A stretch of DNA of 64,000 nucleotides from Leptospira neocaledonica. Lineage in GTDB: Bacteria; Spirochaetota; Leptospiria; Leptospirales; Leptospiraceae. The stretch's first letter is position 1; each line of letters begins with the position of its first letter. Position numbers and translations under genes: made by a program. Below are positions 1 through 8,409 of this stretch, one piece after another. A model generated the notes under the pieces. That model was not told the origin of the DNA and searched no databases. It saw only the letters and a program-made list of their open reading frames with translations. The stretch is taken from NCBI RefSeq assembly GCF_002812205.1, contig NZ_NPEA01000002.1, positions 437,071-501,070 on the forward strand. The letters run 5' to 3'.

Positions 1-1
1 T

Positions 2-232
2 GTAGAAGAAGGAGAAAGTTCCTCCGCTCTCAAAGATTATCTCGAAAAACAAGCGGTGGATTTTCCTGTGATCGTAGGAAATCCGATGTTACTCAGAGAT
101 TGGGGCATTAGAGGTTATCCTAGTTTTTATATTTTGGACGGAGAAGGGAAGGTCAGATTCGCAGAATCCGGAATTATGAGTCCTTTGGGCATGTTCCTAA
201 GGCTGATCTGGGCTAGAATTTTCTGGTCCTAG
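2..232 (+). CDS. Thioredoxin-like (TlpA/redoxin family) protein, 3' end only
   Basis: The reading frame is open from the left edge of the window and stops at 230-232, giving 76 C-terminal residues. Near the middle is GIRGYPSFYILDGEGKVRF, the cis-proline strand of thioredoxin-fold TlpA/AhpC-type proteins (the YP dipeptide precedes the beta-strand). The CxxC active site would lie upstream, outside the window, so redox activity cannot be judged. The last residues (about LGMFLRLIWARIFWS) are hydrophobic. The family normally works in thiol-disulfide exchange, often periplasmic or membrane-anchored. Confidence 0.75.
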   Translation, partial: VEEGESSSALKDYLEKQAVDFPVIVGNPMLLRDWGIRGYPSFYILDGEGKVRFAESGIMSPLGMFLRLIWARIFWS

Positions 233-301
233 CCTCTTAAAAGTTTCCGTCTTTTTTCTCATCTTTGAATTTATCACCTCTAATTTCCGATAATCAATCC
301 G

Positions 302-1081
302 ATGGACTCGTACAAACCGAAACCACTCTTAAACAAATCTGAACTCAAACAGATCAAACGTTCCAGGACTCGGGTTCACGGCCAAAAAGTAATTACAGAC
401 GACGTCAAAAAGTTAAAATCACTTAGCGTCACTCCCGACTTACCAGAAGAAGAATTAGTAAATTATTATAAAGAGCCGATCTGGATAGAATATTATATCC
501 CAAGAGAATCCAGATTCGCTTACGAGATCAAATATCTTTACGTATATCTTGTTAACTCGGAACCAAGACCCGCTCCAATGGATTCAATCTTAAGAGAAGC
601 TTTGAAGAATGACCAGTTTGTGGATCTTGTGGATATAGCAAGGCTTCATCCTGAAAAAGAAAAACTGATCCGAGCTTCTTACACAAATTCTTGGCCATTT
701 TTCGAATCAATTTCTAATGGATACAAACAATACCAACAAACCAAGGATCCGTACTACTTAAGAGTTCCTCTATATCATACTGAAAATCTAATGAAAAGAG
801 AACCTTCTCTTTCTACTTTGGAATTCACAGGAAATTTTTTTATTCATAATCTGAATTGGTTGATCCGCAGAATGAATAGAGGTGGAAAAGAATTCTCCTT
901 AGAAGATGAAACAATCTCCATTCTGATCAAAAGAAGGAATGAATACTGGGAGAAAAAAAATCTCCCTACAGACGAGGACTTTGATTTATTTGCTGCATTA
1001 TTCTACGAGCAGGCATTTCCTAATAGAGGTCTGGAAGAAATAGAAGCCGCAGAACTTTTGGACGAAGACACTTATTTTTAA
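302..1081 (+). CDS. Conserved hypothetical protein, 259 aa
   Basis: I do not recognise this protein. It has no signal peptide or membrane segment, starts with a lysine-rich tail and looks soluble, with many aromatic residues in the centre ([18 protein letters not shown]). Its acidic C-terminus ([17 protein letters not shown]) is notable because the coding sequence for that tail is repeated at 2436-2477, beyond the next, inverted gene. Its stop overlaps the end of the converging 1078-2334 gene by 4 bases. Coding is supported by length and by codon use like the neighbouring genes. Confidence 0.7.
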   Translation: MDSYKPKPLLNKSELKQIKRSRTRVHGQKVITDDVKKLKSLSVTPDLPEEELVNYYKEPIWIEYYIPRESRFAYEIKYLYVYLVNSEPRPAPMDSILREALKNDQFVDLVDIARLHPEKEKLIRASYTNSWPFFESISNGYKQYQQTKDPYYLRVPLYHTENLMKREPSLSTLEFTGNFFIHNLNWLIRRMNRGGKEFSLEDETISILIKRRNEYWEKKNLPTDEDFDLFAALFYEQAFPNRGLEEIEAAELLDEDTYF

Positions 1082-2334
1082 TCTTTTTCAAAACGAGACC
1101 CATTGAACTTATATACGATCTGGGTCGTAACGCCTGACGTTTCATCACCTTCCGGCGGAGAAATCCGATCTATGTTGATTGATAGATCATCTTCGTGAAA
1201 ATAAACATGGTCTCCTTCGTTTGCGAATATTTCTTCTAAGTTATTGCCAACTTTGGAAAAAGCAAAAACGGTATCATATTCACCGCAAGAAAATCCATCG
1301 CAGCTACTGTAACCGCTGATATATCTTAATATTGCTACATAATAGGTTTTACCTTTATGCTTAAACGTACTGACCTGTACACTTTCAACATCTACTTCTT
1401 TACCTCCGGATTGATCTATCTTTTCTATGATCTTTTTCTTTAAGGAATCCTGGGGATGAATTGATATATAGAGAGAAGGGTATCTTTTCGCTGTTTTTAC
1501 TAAATTTGAAGAAATATAACCTTCCGCTAAAACAGTAACCGTAACATCATCCTCGAAGCCTGGTCTGCTTGCGTTTGCCTTATATACTTTGAAATAAACT
1601 TTACCGTCCGATCGGACTAACCTTCCTGTGATTGGAAGAAATTCTTCAGAACGAATATCCGCATATTTGCTTTGTGCCTTTAATTTCCCATTTTTAAAAT
1701 CATACAATTTGTCCGGGGCCTCTAGGATATACACCCAACCTTCTTCTCTCATTTCCAAATCTTTTTGGGCTAGAAGAATATTAGGGTCTTCACCCCTCAT
1801 AATATAGGGAGTAAAAACGAAACCTATTTTGCCGTCGTTGGATTTTACCTTTGCCCAGGTTCCTGAGTTACCATCGATATTAACTTTATTTTGGCCTTCC
1901 GCTAAGATCTCTACAGTTTCTCTAGTTTTAAGTTTTCCTAAAACTTTTCCTTCACTTCCCGGATAGTCTCTCAATAATAATTGGGTCGCGGTAACGATTC
2001 CAAATCTTTCTTTGATTGGAGCTAGGAAAATCTGGATCCCGTATTTAGAACCTTTATTTTCCTCTTGGATAAATCCAGTTTTATCTTTTTGTCGGATTTT
2101 TAGCCATGGAGTTCCGTTTGTTGAATTCAAATCTTTAATATTTGTGGCAAGGACCTCGTATGGGTTTGTCTTATCTATGGAAAATACAACCTCACTTTTT
2201 AAGGAAGGATTACGAAACGCCTTAAGATCATTGCTAGATACATGTCCAAAACCTTTTGGGACTGTCGCACAGAATTGAGATGTAAGAAATATGTTTAGAA
2301 AAAATAGAAAAATACTATAATGTTTAAGTTTCAA
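1078..2334 (-). CDS. SH3-domain lipoprotein
   Basis: Tandem bacterial SH3-like domains follow an N-terminal lipoprotein signal. The best start is the TTG at 2334: a GGAG sits nine bases upstream, and it gives a compact signal ([21 protein letters not shown]) with Cys22 as the lipidated residue. The in-frame ATG at 2400 has no ribosome site and would add 22 residues before the signal. SH3-like segments appear at about residues 25-100 ([16 protein letters not shown] start, then [11 protein letters not shown]) and 110-180 ([21 protein letters not shown], then [15 protein letters not shown]). The C-terminal half is unassigned and contains [11 protein letters not shown]. Probably envelope-located; the ligand is unknown. 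The gene is inverted relative to its neighbours and is flanked by a repeated fragment of the preceding gene. Confidence 0.75.
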   Translation of the reverse strand: MKLKHYSIFLFFLNIFLTSQFCATVPKGFGHVSSNDLKAFRNPSLKSEVVFSIDKTNPYEVLATNIKDLNSTNGTPWLKIRQKDKTGFIQEENKGSKYGIQIFLAPIKERFGIVTATQLLLRDYPGSEGKVLGKLKTRETVEILAEGQNKVNIDGNSGTWAKVKSNDGKIGFVFTPYIMRGEDPNILLAQKDLEMREEGWVYILEAPDKLYDFKNGKLKAQSKYADIRSEEFLPITGRLVRSDGKVYFKVYKANASRPGFEDDVTVTVLAEGYISSNLVKTAKRYPSLYISIHPQDSLKKKIIEKIDQSGGKEVDVESVQVSTFKHKGKTYYVAILRYISGYSSCDGFSCGEYDTVFAFSKVGNNLEEIFANEGDHVYFHEDDLSINIDRISPPEGDETSGVTTQIVYKFNGSRFEKD

Positions 2335-2435
2335 AACTTTGGTCTCCAAAGGATGAAAAATTAGTAAATGCCGAAAAATGTCGATCGGAATAATTTTCAT
2401 AATGTTATGATATATTCAGATTCTGATATGTCATT

Positions 2436-2477
2436 ATGGAAGAAATAGAAGCGGCAGAACTTCTGGACAAAGATTAA
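2436..2477 (+). pseudogene. Remnant copy of the 3' tail of the 302-1081 gene
   Basis: Bases 2439-2474 encode [12 protein letters not shown] followed by a stop, almost the same as the tail of the 302-1081 protein ([12 protein letters not shown]). At the nucleotide level 33 of about 36 bases match positions 1034-1069. No reading frame upstream supports a real gene, so this is a leftover of a duplicated or rearranged copy. It lies just past the start of the inverted SH3 lipoprotein gene. Confidence 0.7.
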
Positions 2478-2552
2478 TTTCACCATATCTCTTCCAAAAA
2501 AAGGATGCAGTTTTTAGGCATCTTGTATGTCTAAGAGTTACAGGAGAAGACA

Positions 2553-3206
2553 TTGGAAACTAGTATCTCAATTTATTCGGACGTGGTTTGCCCTTGGTGT
2601 TATATAGGCAAAAAAAGGTTGGAGAAGGCAATCGAGTCCTGGGAAGGCGATCATCCCGGGGACAAGATCCTCGTAGAATGGAAACCATTCCAATTAAATC
2701 CTGATCTTCCAGAACGGGGAGAAGATAGAGAAGCTCACATGGTCAAAAAATTCGGTTCTTTAGATCGGGTAAAAATGATGACCCAAAGGGTTTCCGATAT
2801 CGCCAAGGAAGATGGATTACAGTTTGCTAATATTCTACAAGGTCACCAACCGAATACTTTTCTTCTCCACGCGCTGATTCGTAAGGCCAGAAATTATGGA
2901 AAAGAAGGAGAACTTGCAGAAGTATTCTTTCAAAAGTTTTTTTCGGAAGGAAAAAATCTTTCAGATGATTCTATCATCCAAGAAAGTCTGACACAAGTTG
3001 GAGTTCCAATATCCGAATTGGAAGAGGTTCGCAAGGATTCTCCTCTTCTTGCCCAGATTGAAACCGAAGAAAATGAAGGTAAAATGTTGGGAGTGACCGG
3101 TGTACCTTTTTATATCTTTAACGAGAAATATGCGGTTTCTGGTGCCCAGCCTGTAGACCTGTTTTTACAGGTTTTTGAAAGATTGCAGTCCGAGGTTGAG
3201 GCTTAA
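2553..3206 (+). CDS. DsbA-family oxidoreductase (FrnE-like)
   Basis: A 217-residue thioredoxin-fold protein with an inserted helical domain, as in the DSBA/FrnE family (PF01323). The active site is VVCPWCYIGKKRLEKA at about residues 11-26, with the CPWC redox motif. The cis-proline loop is GVTGVPFYIFNEKYAVSGAQ near the C-terminus. There is no signal peptide, so it is probably cytoplasmic, unlike true DsbA. The start is a TTG preceded by AGGAG at the right distance. It probably acts in thiol redox or oxidative stress; substrates unknown. It converges with the next gene, with a 4-base overlap. Confidence 0.88.
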   Translation: METSISIYSDVVCPWCYIGKKRLEKAIESWEGDHPGDKILVEWKPFQLNPDLPERGEDREAHMVKKFGSLDRVKMMTQRVSDIAKEDGLQFANILQGHQPNTFLLHALIRKARNYGKEGELAEVFFQKFFSEGKNLSDDSIIQESLTQVGVPISELEEVRKDSPLLAQIETEENEGKMLGVTGVPFYIFNEKYAVSGAQPVDLFLQVFERLQSEVEA

Positions 3207-4090
3207 GCGGAGATTTCAGTTCCTCTATTAGCACCTTCTCCCATCCATAAAAATAAACGGCGGATCCTGTATAAATAGGCAGCTTCCGCTCTTTCTAACA
3301 TTCCGTCCGGAACGTTAGGAAATTCGTATTCTCTGATACTTCTGGGACTTCCCGACCAATCGATTGCCTGAAAAAAGGAGTCTTTAGGAGGAGAGGCAAG
3401 TGCTAGTCTGTCTCTTAAAAAAAGAAGAAGGTCCTTAGGTTCAAAAAACGCCTTTGCGATGTCCTTCAAACCGGTTGCCAAATTTTGATACACGTTTTCC
3501 TTATTAAAATCTATCAGACAAAAGCTGAGGGGAAAATAAGGAGTCCCTAAAAGACCTTTCATTTTTGGGACAAGTTCTCTAATGGAAAAAGATTCCGAAT
3601 CCAAAACCAAAACCCCAGGTTTGGTTTCCTTTAACATATTAGGAAGTCCTAATATATCCTTGCACCAATGAGCATTGGAACCGCAGGCCCTAAGGAGAGA
3701 CCTATATTTTGAAAAAAGATCCGAACTTTGTGTGAGTACCACCATCTCTGGATGTAGAGGTTTTGAGAATTTGAAGAATGGAAATTCTTCCAATGCGAAT
3801 GAATTCAGATCATAAATCCGAGTCGCTCCTGCTCTCACGAAAGAGTTCTTTTCCTCTGCATCGAATCTTCCGATCAGACAAACTTCTCTCGACCAATCAT
3901 GAGCGGAGCGGATATCCTCAGGACTCGCATCCTTCTTCCAAACTAAAATTTCTTTAGTGGATGGGGGAAACCCAGAACTTCTTACCCATTCCAAATGATC
4001 TATTCCTTTCCACTTTAACAAAGCGACTAGGAACTCATGTTCGTCCGAGCTGAGTCGGTGTAGAAGTAAGGCATCGGATAGTAAGTTCAT
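3203..4090 (-). CDS. Hypothetical protein with receiver-like fold, 295 aa
   Basis: There is no confident family assignment. Residues about 115-215 read like a CheY-type receiver: a hydrophobic strand (PEMVVLTQSS), a later VLVLDSESF where the aspartate sits in the phospho-acceptor position, and a terminal helix. An N-terminal segment (EILVWKKD...VCLIGRF) could be a second, more degenerate one. No output domain is recognisable. This assignment is inference from strand pattern only. No signal peptide is present. Confidence 0.6.
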   Translation of the reverse strand: MNLLSDALLLHRLSSDEHEFLVALLKWKGIDHLEWVRSSGFPPSTKEILVWKKDASPEDIRSAHDWSREVCLIGRFDAEEKNSFVRAGATRIYDLNSFALEEFPFFKFSKPLHPEMVVLTQSSDLFSKYRSLLRACGSNAHWCKDILGLPNMLKETKPGVLVLDSESFSIRELVPKMKGLLGTPYFPLSFCLIDFNKENVYQNLATGLKDIAKAFFEPKDLLLFLRDRLALASPPKDSFFQAIDWSGSPRSIREYEFPNVPDGMLERAEAAYLYRIRRLFLWMGEGANRGTEISA

Positions 4091-4270
4091 CTCTTTGCAA
4101 AGGACGGGTTTTTTCCTTGACCTTGGGGATTTTCGTCCGATCCTAGAATTGGTGCATTGCGGAAAACCCGCAACTAGAAAGGGGAATCGGAAAGAAAAAC
4201 AAGTTTGCCTTTCAGGCGAACTGCTTTTGTGGGCTTGTCCTGAAAGCGTTGATTACGAGCAAAACCAAGA

Positions 4271-4834
4271 ATGAAAGTTCTGAAAAGATACGCAAACAGA
4301 AGGTTGTACGATCCCGAAACCAGCAAAACGATTACTCTAGAAGATGTCGCCGAGATGATCATCGCAGGCGAAGAGATCAAAGTGATCGATAATATGAGCG
4401 GAGCGGACATTACTCCTAAGATTCTAGGCCAAACCTTTCTCAAGGTAAGTTTGGGCCAGAGAAACGAAGAATTTTCCAATTATATGCTTTCTGCCCTGAT
4501 CCGAGAAACAGGCAAAGATATCAGTGCATTATTCGGCCGTTTGGTCCTAGGAGGTATAGGTCTTGCCTATCTAACCAAGGAAAAAATGGATAGGATCCTG
4601 CAGAGTATGGTGGCTTTGGGAGAACTTCGTTTGGAAGAAGTGAAAAGTTACCGCGAAGACCTACTCACTCATTTGGCCCAGAGAGCCAGCGAAAACAGCG
4701 AACAGATCCAGGAAGACCTGAAAAAAGTAGGTCGAGAATTGGAAGAAGGCGGCGAAAAGGAATTGGCTGTCGAGGATCTATCGGAGAAAATTCGCAAGAT
4801 TGCGGAAAGAGTCAAGGAAACCGAGTCCTTATAA
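4271..4834 (+). CDS. Polyhydroxyalkanoate accumulation regulator, PhaR-like
   Basis: The N-terminal 60 residues match the PHB accumulation regulator DNA-binding domain (PF07879): [19 protein letters not shown], then TLEDVAEMI and [12 protein letters not shown], then ILGQTFLKV. The remaining residues are predicted helical and charged ([19 protein letters not shown]..., ending with [12 protein letters not shown]), consistent with a coiled coil for oligomerisation. In bacteria with PHA granules PhaR represses phasin genes, but no PHA synthase or phasin is visible in this window, so the target here is unknown. The protein is 187 aa, near the family's usual length. Confidence 0.85.
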   Translation: MKVLKRYANRRLYDPETSKTITLEDVAEMIIAGEEIKVIDNMSGADITPKILGQTFLKVSLGQRNEEFSNYMLSALIRETGKDISALFGRLVLGGIGLAYLTKEKMDRILQSMVALGELRLEEVKSYREDLLTHLAQRASENSEQIQEDLKKVGRELEEGGEKELAVEDLSEKIRKIAERVKETESL

Positions 4835-4901
4835 CGGATTTGCGGTCTCCTAAAGTTAAGATCGACCTAACTAAATCCGATAAACAGCATAGGGGGAACC
4901 C

Positions 4902-5777
4902 ATGTCGACCGTAAGAATCCTTGTCCTTGGAATTATATTATCACTAACCGCTCAACTTTCTGCAAAAGAGCAGATCTATGAGAAGTTGGACCAATTGTTT
5001 TACGACCAAGTCAAAAAATTGGAAAGCGGCAACCTAGAAGAGAGAATCCAGGCTGCAGATTATCTAAGATTCGTAAGCAGTAAGCTGGCGGTCCGCCCTC
5101 TTCTGAAGGCATTAAAAGGAAATCCAAACGTTCCTAAATCCGAGGAAAATTCCCCTACCTTAAAATTCACCATCGCCCAAGCATTGGGGGCCATGGAATC
5201 CGATGTTGCCGGACCTGGAATGTTGGAAGAATTTAAGAAGATTTCTGCAGTTGTTCAGGAAGGAGATTATCCTTCTTTCAGTTCTCCCGAAGGTTACAAT
5301 ACAGTGATCGCAGCAGGAGAGATTATCCGAAATGTGGGACTTCTTCCATACACTAAAGAAAACCAAGAAGCGATCGTAAACGCTTTGAACCATCCGAATT
5401 TTTATGTAAGAGCTTCTGCAGCTGACGGGTTGAAAAACCTAAACCGAAAGGATGTACTATCCCAATTGAATTCCGCAATTGATAAGGAAAAAAATCCTTT
5501 TGCGAAAGTTGCGATCCTAAACGCGATCGTTTTTATCAATCGTATCGCGAACCAAAAGTTCTATGATATGTGTGCATTCTTAAAAGACGAATCTCCTCTA
5601 GTTCGATATAGGGCATCCATTGCGGTGGGAGAAGTGGATCTAAAAGCGGGAGAATATTCTCTTAGAGAAGCGTTACTCATCGAGCACGATAAAATGGTAA
5701 GAGAGCAGATCAAAAAGGACCTGGCAAGTGTGACAGGATTCAAGATGCCTGCAAATACTCTATTGTTTAGCGACTGA
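4902..5777 (+). CDS. Secreted HEAT-repeat protein
   Basis: A Sec signal peptide (MSTVRILVLGIILSLTAQLSA) is followed by alpha-helical HEAT/PBS-lyase-like repeats: LEERIQAADYLRFV, PNFYVRASAADGLKNL, SPLVRYRASIAVGEV and similar blocks spaced by about 35-40 residues. It is probably a periplasmic protein-interaction scaffold; the partner is unknown. It is preceded by AGGGGG about 6 bases before the ATG and followed by a strong terminator, so it ends its transcript. Confidence 0.82.
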   Translation: MSTVRILVLGIILSLTAQLSAKEQIYEKLDQLFYDQVKKLESGNLEERIQAADYLRFVSSKLAVRPLLKALKGNPNVPKSEENSPTLKFTIAQALGAMESDVAGPGMLEEFKKISAVVQEGDYPSFSSPEGYNTVIAAGEIIRNVGLLPYTKENQEAIVNALNHPNFYVRASAADGLKNLNRKDVLSQLNSAIDKEKNPFAKVAILNAIVFINRIANQKFYDMCAFLKDESPLVRYRASIAVGEVDLKAGEYSLREALLIEHDKMVREQIKKDLASVTGFKMPANTLLFSD

Positions 5778-5802
5778 TCTTTTCTTATACTGCTTAAGAT
5801 AG

Positions 5803-5830
5803 AAAAAGCCTCCGAGTTCGGGGGCTTTTT
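5803..5830 (+). terminator. Rho-independent terminator after the HEAT-repeat gene
   Basis: AAAAAGCCTCC pairs with GGGGGCTTTTT around a short GAGTTC loop, ending in a T-run. It starts 25 bases after the stop codon of the 4902-5777 gene. The A-run on the other side means it may also work for minus-strand transcription of the adjacent tRNA. Confidence 0.85.
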
Positions 5831-5871
5831 GTTTTATGGGGTGTTCAAGAAGAAGGGTGTGAATAAAACCC

Positions 5872-5945
<74 letters not shown>

Positions 5946-6272
5946 GGTAATCGTCAGTATTTCGACCAATAGCACAGCGTAAAGCCTTTGTTGTTAAGGA
6001 AGCTCCAGAGAAGAAGTTTCCATTTTCTCCGATAGAAAGCTCTTCCGCTCATTTTTCTAAAAAGAAGAAGGTCCGCTGATTCCAGAAATACCTCTTTTGG
6101 TCGTTGATTTTTCGTAAAACGAATGTTATAAAAAGGGCTTTTTATAGGAAATTTCCTTCTTTTTCTGGCCGATTTCGAAATCGGCAAGGGTTTTCCGGGA
6201 TCGGCGGGCGAACCCGTTTGGAAAGGTTTATAGTAAGCCTCACGAAACCCGAAAAAAACAGGGGGGACACAA
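5946..6272. promoter_or_regulatory. Noncoding region with two inverted repeats upstream of the PF10118 pair
   Basis: This 327-base gap holds no convincing gene. Two perfect inverted repeats stand out: TATAAAAAG-GG-CTTTTTATA at 6127-6146 and the 18-base palindrome GCCGATTTCGAAATCGGC at 6168-6185. The palindrome is about 90 bases before the start at 6273. Palindromes of this size are usual for dimeric repressor sites, so they may control the two-gene operon downstream; no regulator is identified. A GGGGGG just before the ATG is the ribosome site. Confidence 0.45.
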
Positions 6273-7124
6273 ATGTCAGTGAAGGCAGAAAGAAAAGAAC
6301 GAACTATTAAACCGATCAACGGCGACTCTCCGAGCGTTCGTAAGATGGACTTCGAAGGGTTGGACCAATTATCAGATCATTATGTGGCGGGAAATTCTTT
6401 CCTGACCCATATGGTAAATGCATATCATGTGATCTTTCCGGAAGGAGAAAGATTCTTTATTAAAAGTGTAAAAGCTTTTGCGGATCAAGTGAAGGATCCT
6501 GCATTACAAAATAGTATTAAAGGTTTTATCGGGCAAGAAGTACAACACGGAAAAGAGCATGAAAAAGCTCTAGAGATGTTGGTAAAACAAAAACGTCCTG
6601 TTTCTAAGATCCTGAATTTTTATGTAAAGACTGCTTATGGATTCTTTTGGCCGGTCTTGGAATTTATCTTCGGCAAAAAATTGAAACTCGCAGTGACTGC
6701 AGGTTTGGAACATTACACCGCTTCCTTAGGAGAAGTTACCTTAAGATTCGGTCTTCATGAACAAGCAGAAGGAGAGATGAGAAACCTTCTACTTTGGCAT
6801 GCATGCGAAGAGATAGAGCATAAGTCTGTTGCTTATGATGTTCTTCAAACCGTTTCCAAAAGTTATACTTTGAGAACTTTAGGATTTATCGTGGCCTCCA
6901 TCATGTTCTGGGGATACGCAATGACATTACAACATATGTTTATTTTGGCAGATCCTAAGGTCGGATTGAAAAGATATTTCTCCGATCTTATCGCTTCAGG
7001 TTCTTACACAAGATTGGTTATTATAGAAGTTGGAAAACTAGCCTTCTTATATTTCAAACCAGGTTTTCATCCGAACCAGACCGGCGGTTACGATCTGGCA
7101 AATGCTGCATTAGCGACTATTTAA
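6273..7124 (+). CDS. PF10118-family predicted metal-dependent enzyme, copy 1
   Basis: A 283-residue protein of the 'predicted metal-dependent hydrolase' family (PF10118). The sequence shows a ferritin-like di-iron pattern: EGERFF at about 57-62, GQEVQH (E89xxH92) followed by H96, LEHYTA (E146), and WHACEEIEH (E180xxH183). A hydrophobic stretch (FIVASIMFWGYAMTL) lies near residue 210. The E...ExxH...E...ExxH order is that of di-iron oxidases, so I infer an oxidative rather than hydrolytic role. The next gene is a close paralogue and a fatty acid desaturase lies 1.3 kb on, which hints at lipid modification. Confidence 0.82.
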   Translation: MSVKAERKERTIKPINGDSPSVRKMDFEGLDQLSDHYVAGNSFLTHMVNAYHVIFPEGERFFIKSVKAFADQVKDPALQNSIKGFIGQEVQHGKEHEKALEMLVKQKRPVSKILNFYVKTAYGFFWPVLEFIFGKKLKLAVTAGLEHYTASLGEVTLRFGLHEQAEGEMRNLLLWHACEEIEHKSVAYDVLQTVSKSYTLRTLGFIVASIMFWGYAMTLQHMFILADPKVGLKRYFSDLIASGSYTRLVIIEVGKLAFLYFKPGFHPNQTGGYDLANAALATI

Positions 7125-7136
7125 AAGGAGAATACA

Positions 7137-7982
7137 ATGAGTACCCAAACTAAGAATAAAAATTTAAAATCAATAGATGCGAATTCTCCTACTGTTCGTA
7201 AGATGAATTTCGAAGGTCTAGAAAATTTGCCTGACCATTATATCGCAAATAACTCATTCATGACCCATACTGTGAATGCCTATCATATACTATTTCCGGA
7301 AGGAGAAAGATTTTTTATCAAGAGTGTAAAAGCTTTCGCAGACCAAGTGAAAGACCCAGGTCTTTCTTCCAGAGTAAAATCTTTTATCGGACAAGAAGTT
7401 CAACACGGAAAAGAACACGAAAAGATCCTAGAAATCTTAAAAGGCCAAGGGAGACCTATCACTCTAATGGAGAAGGTTTACAAATGGACCGCTTTCAGCT
7501 TTTTCTTGCCTGTATTCGAATTTTTCTTCGGTAAAAAACTGAAACTTGCGGTAACTGCGGGTCTGGAACATTATACAGCTAGTATGGCTGAAATCTCTAT
7601 CCGAAATAATTTCCATGACGATGCATACGGAGAAATGAGAAGCCTACTTCTTTGGCATGCTTGCGAAGAGATAGAACATAAATCAGTTGCGTATGACGTT
7701 CTTCAGACGGTTTCTAAAAGCCATTTCCTAAGAGTTATGGGATTCATCGTAGCATCCTTCATGTTCTGGGGATACGCTTTAAGTCTACAACATTGGTTCC
7801 TGCTCACTGATAAGAAAGTAGGATTCCGTAAATATTTCCAAGATATGAAGTCTGCACGTAAGATTGGAAGGATCTTATATCCTCAACTTTTCAGCGCGGC
7901 ACTTCTGTATTTCAAAAGAGATTTCCATCCGGACCAAACAGGCGGATACGAGCTTGCGAATGCGGCTCTGATAACTATCTAG
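7137..7982 (+). CDS. PF10118-family predicted metal-dependent enzyme, copy 2
   Basis: A tandem paralogue of the preceding gene, 12 bases downstream with AAGGAG before its ATG, so co-transcribed. All presumed metal ligands are kept: EGERFF, GQEVQHGKEHEK, LEHYTAS and WHACEEIEHKSVAYDV. The N-terminal 100 residues are nearly the same in both copies; the divergence is in the helix after residue 100 (ILKGQGRPITLMEKVYKWT) and near the C-terminus. That pattern fits two isoenzymes with different substrate pockets or a heterodimer; this is inference. Confidence 0.82.
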   Translation: MSTQTKNKNLKSIDANSPTVRKMNFEGLENLPDHYIANNSFMTHTVNAYHILFPEGERFFIKSVKAFADQVKDPGLSSRVKSFIGQEVQHGKEHEKILEILKGQGRPITLMEKVYKWTAFSFFLPVFEFFFGKKLKLAVTAGLEHYTASMAEISIRNNFHDDAYGEMRSLLLWHACEEIEHKSVAYDVLQTVSKSHFLRVMGFIVASFMFWGYALSLQHWFLLTDKKVGFRKYFQDMKSARKIGRILYPQLFSAALLYFKRDFHPDQTGGYELANAALITI

Positions 7983-8005
7983 CACCCATCCAATCACTTT
8001 GCTCC

Positions 8006-8047
8006 CCGCTTCCCGTGCTCCGTAAGGAGTCGGGAGGCGGTTTTTTT
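8006..8047 (+). terminator. Terminator after the PF10118 operon
   Basis: CCGCTTCCCG at 8006-8015 pairs with CGGGAGGCGG at 8031-8040 (one G-T), with a small inner hairpin GCTCC/GGAGT, followed by a seven-T run. It lies 24 bases after the second stop codon and ends the operon before the converging YciI gene. Confidence 0.9.
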
Positions 8048-8048
8048 C

Positions 8049-8345
8049 TTAACCTTCTACCCAACTTTTTATAAACGGTTGATGTTTTACGGGATGAAAT
8101 TCGGTGTATTTATAGTTTGCGTAACCTAATTTTGCAAACGGATCGTCTTTCATTATATCACTGATCTTCTCTAAGGAGATGGATCTTGCGATAATCATTC
8201 CACCGTTTCTTGGTTCTTTCGGTCCGGAAAGAAGAAAGGTGCCTACATCGTATAAGGTTTGTAAAAACTCTCTATGAGCCGTAACAGCTTGGTCTAATTT
8301 TTCGAGGGGTACTAAATATTCTAATTCGATCAGGAAAAATTTCAT
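8049..8345 (-). CDS. YciI-family protein
   Basis: A 98-residue single-domain dimeric alpha/beta barrel protein of the YciI/YCII family: FFLIELEYLVPLEKLDQAVTAH, then a His (HREFL) and the GPKEPRNGGMIIA block, then a DDPFAKLGYANYK segment typical of the family. Members with a conserved His-Asp pair may be small hydrolases or binding proteins; the actual reaction is unknown. It runs opposite to the PF10118 genes and the same way as the desaturase 64 bases upstream. Confidence 0.85.
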   Translation of the reverse strand: MKFFLIELEYLVPLEKLDQAVTAHREFLQTLYDVGTFLLSGPKEPRNGGMIIARSISLEKISDIMKDDPFAKLGYANYKYTEFHPVKHQPFIKSWVEG

Positions 8346-8409
8346 TCTGTAAATCAGACTTGCCGACTTCCTTTAAAAATCAATTCCCAATCGTTTTAAA
8401 TAGAAATTT

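Noticed and set aside
4174..4479. Minus-strand frame opposite the start of the PhaR-like gene
   Set aside because: It overlaps a clear PhaR domain on the other strand.
5954..6319. 121-codon minus-strand frame opposite the upstream region of the PF10118 pair
   Set aside because: It overlaps the start of the 6273 gene and has no family-like sequence or ribosome site.
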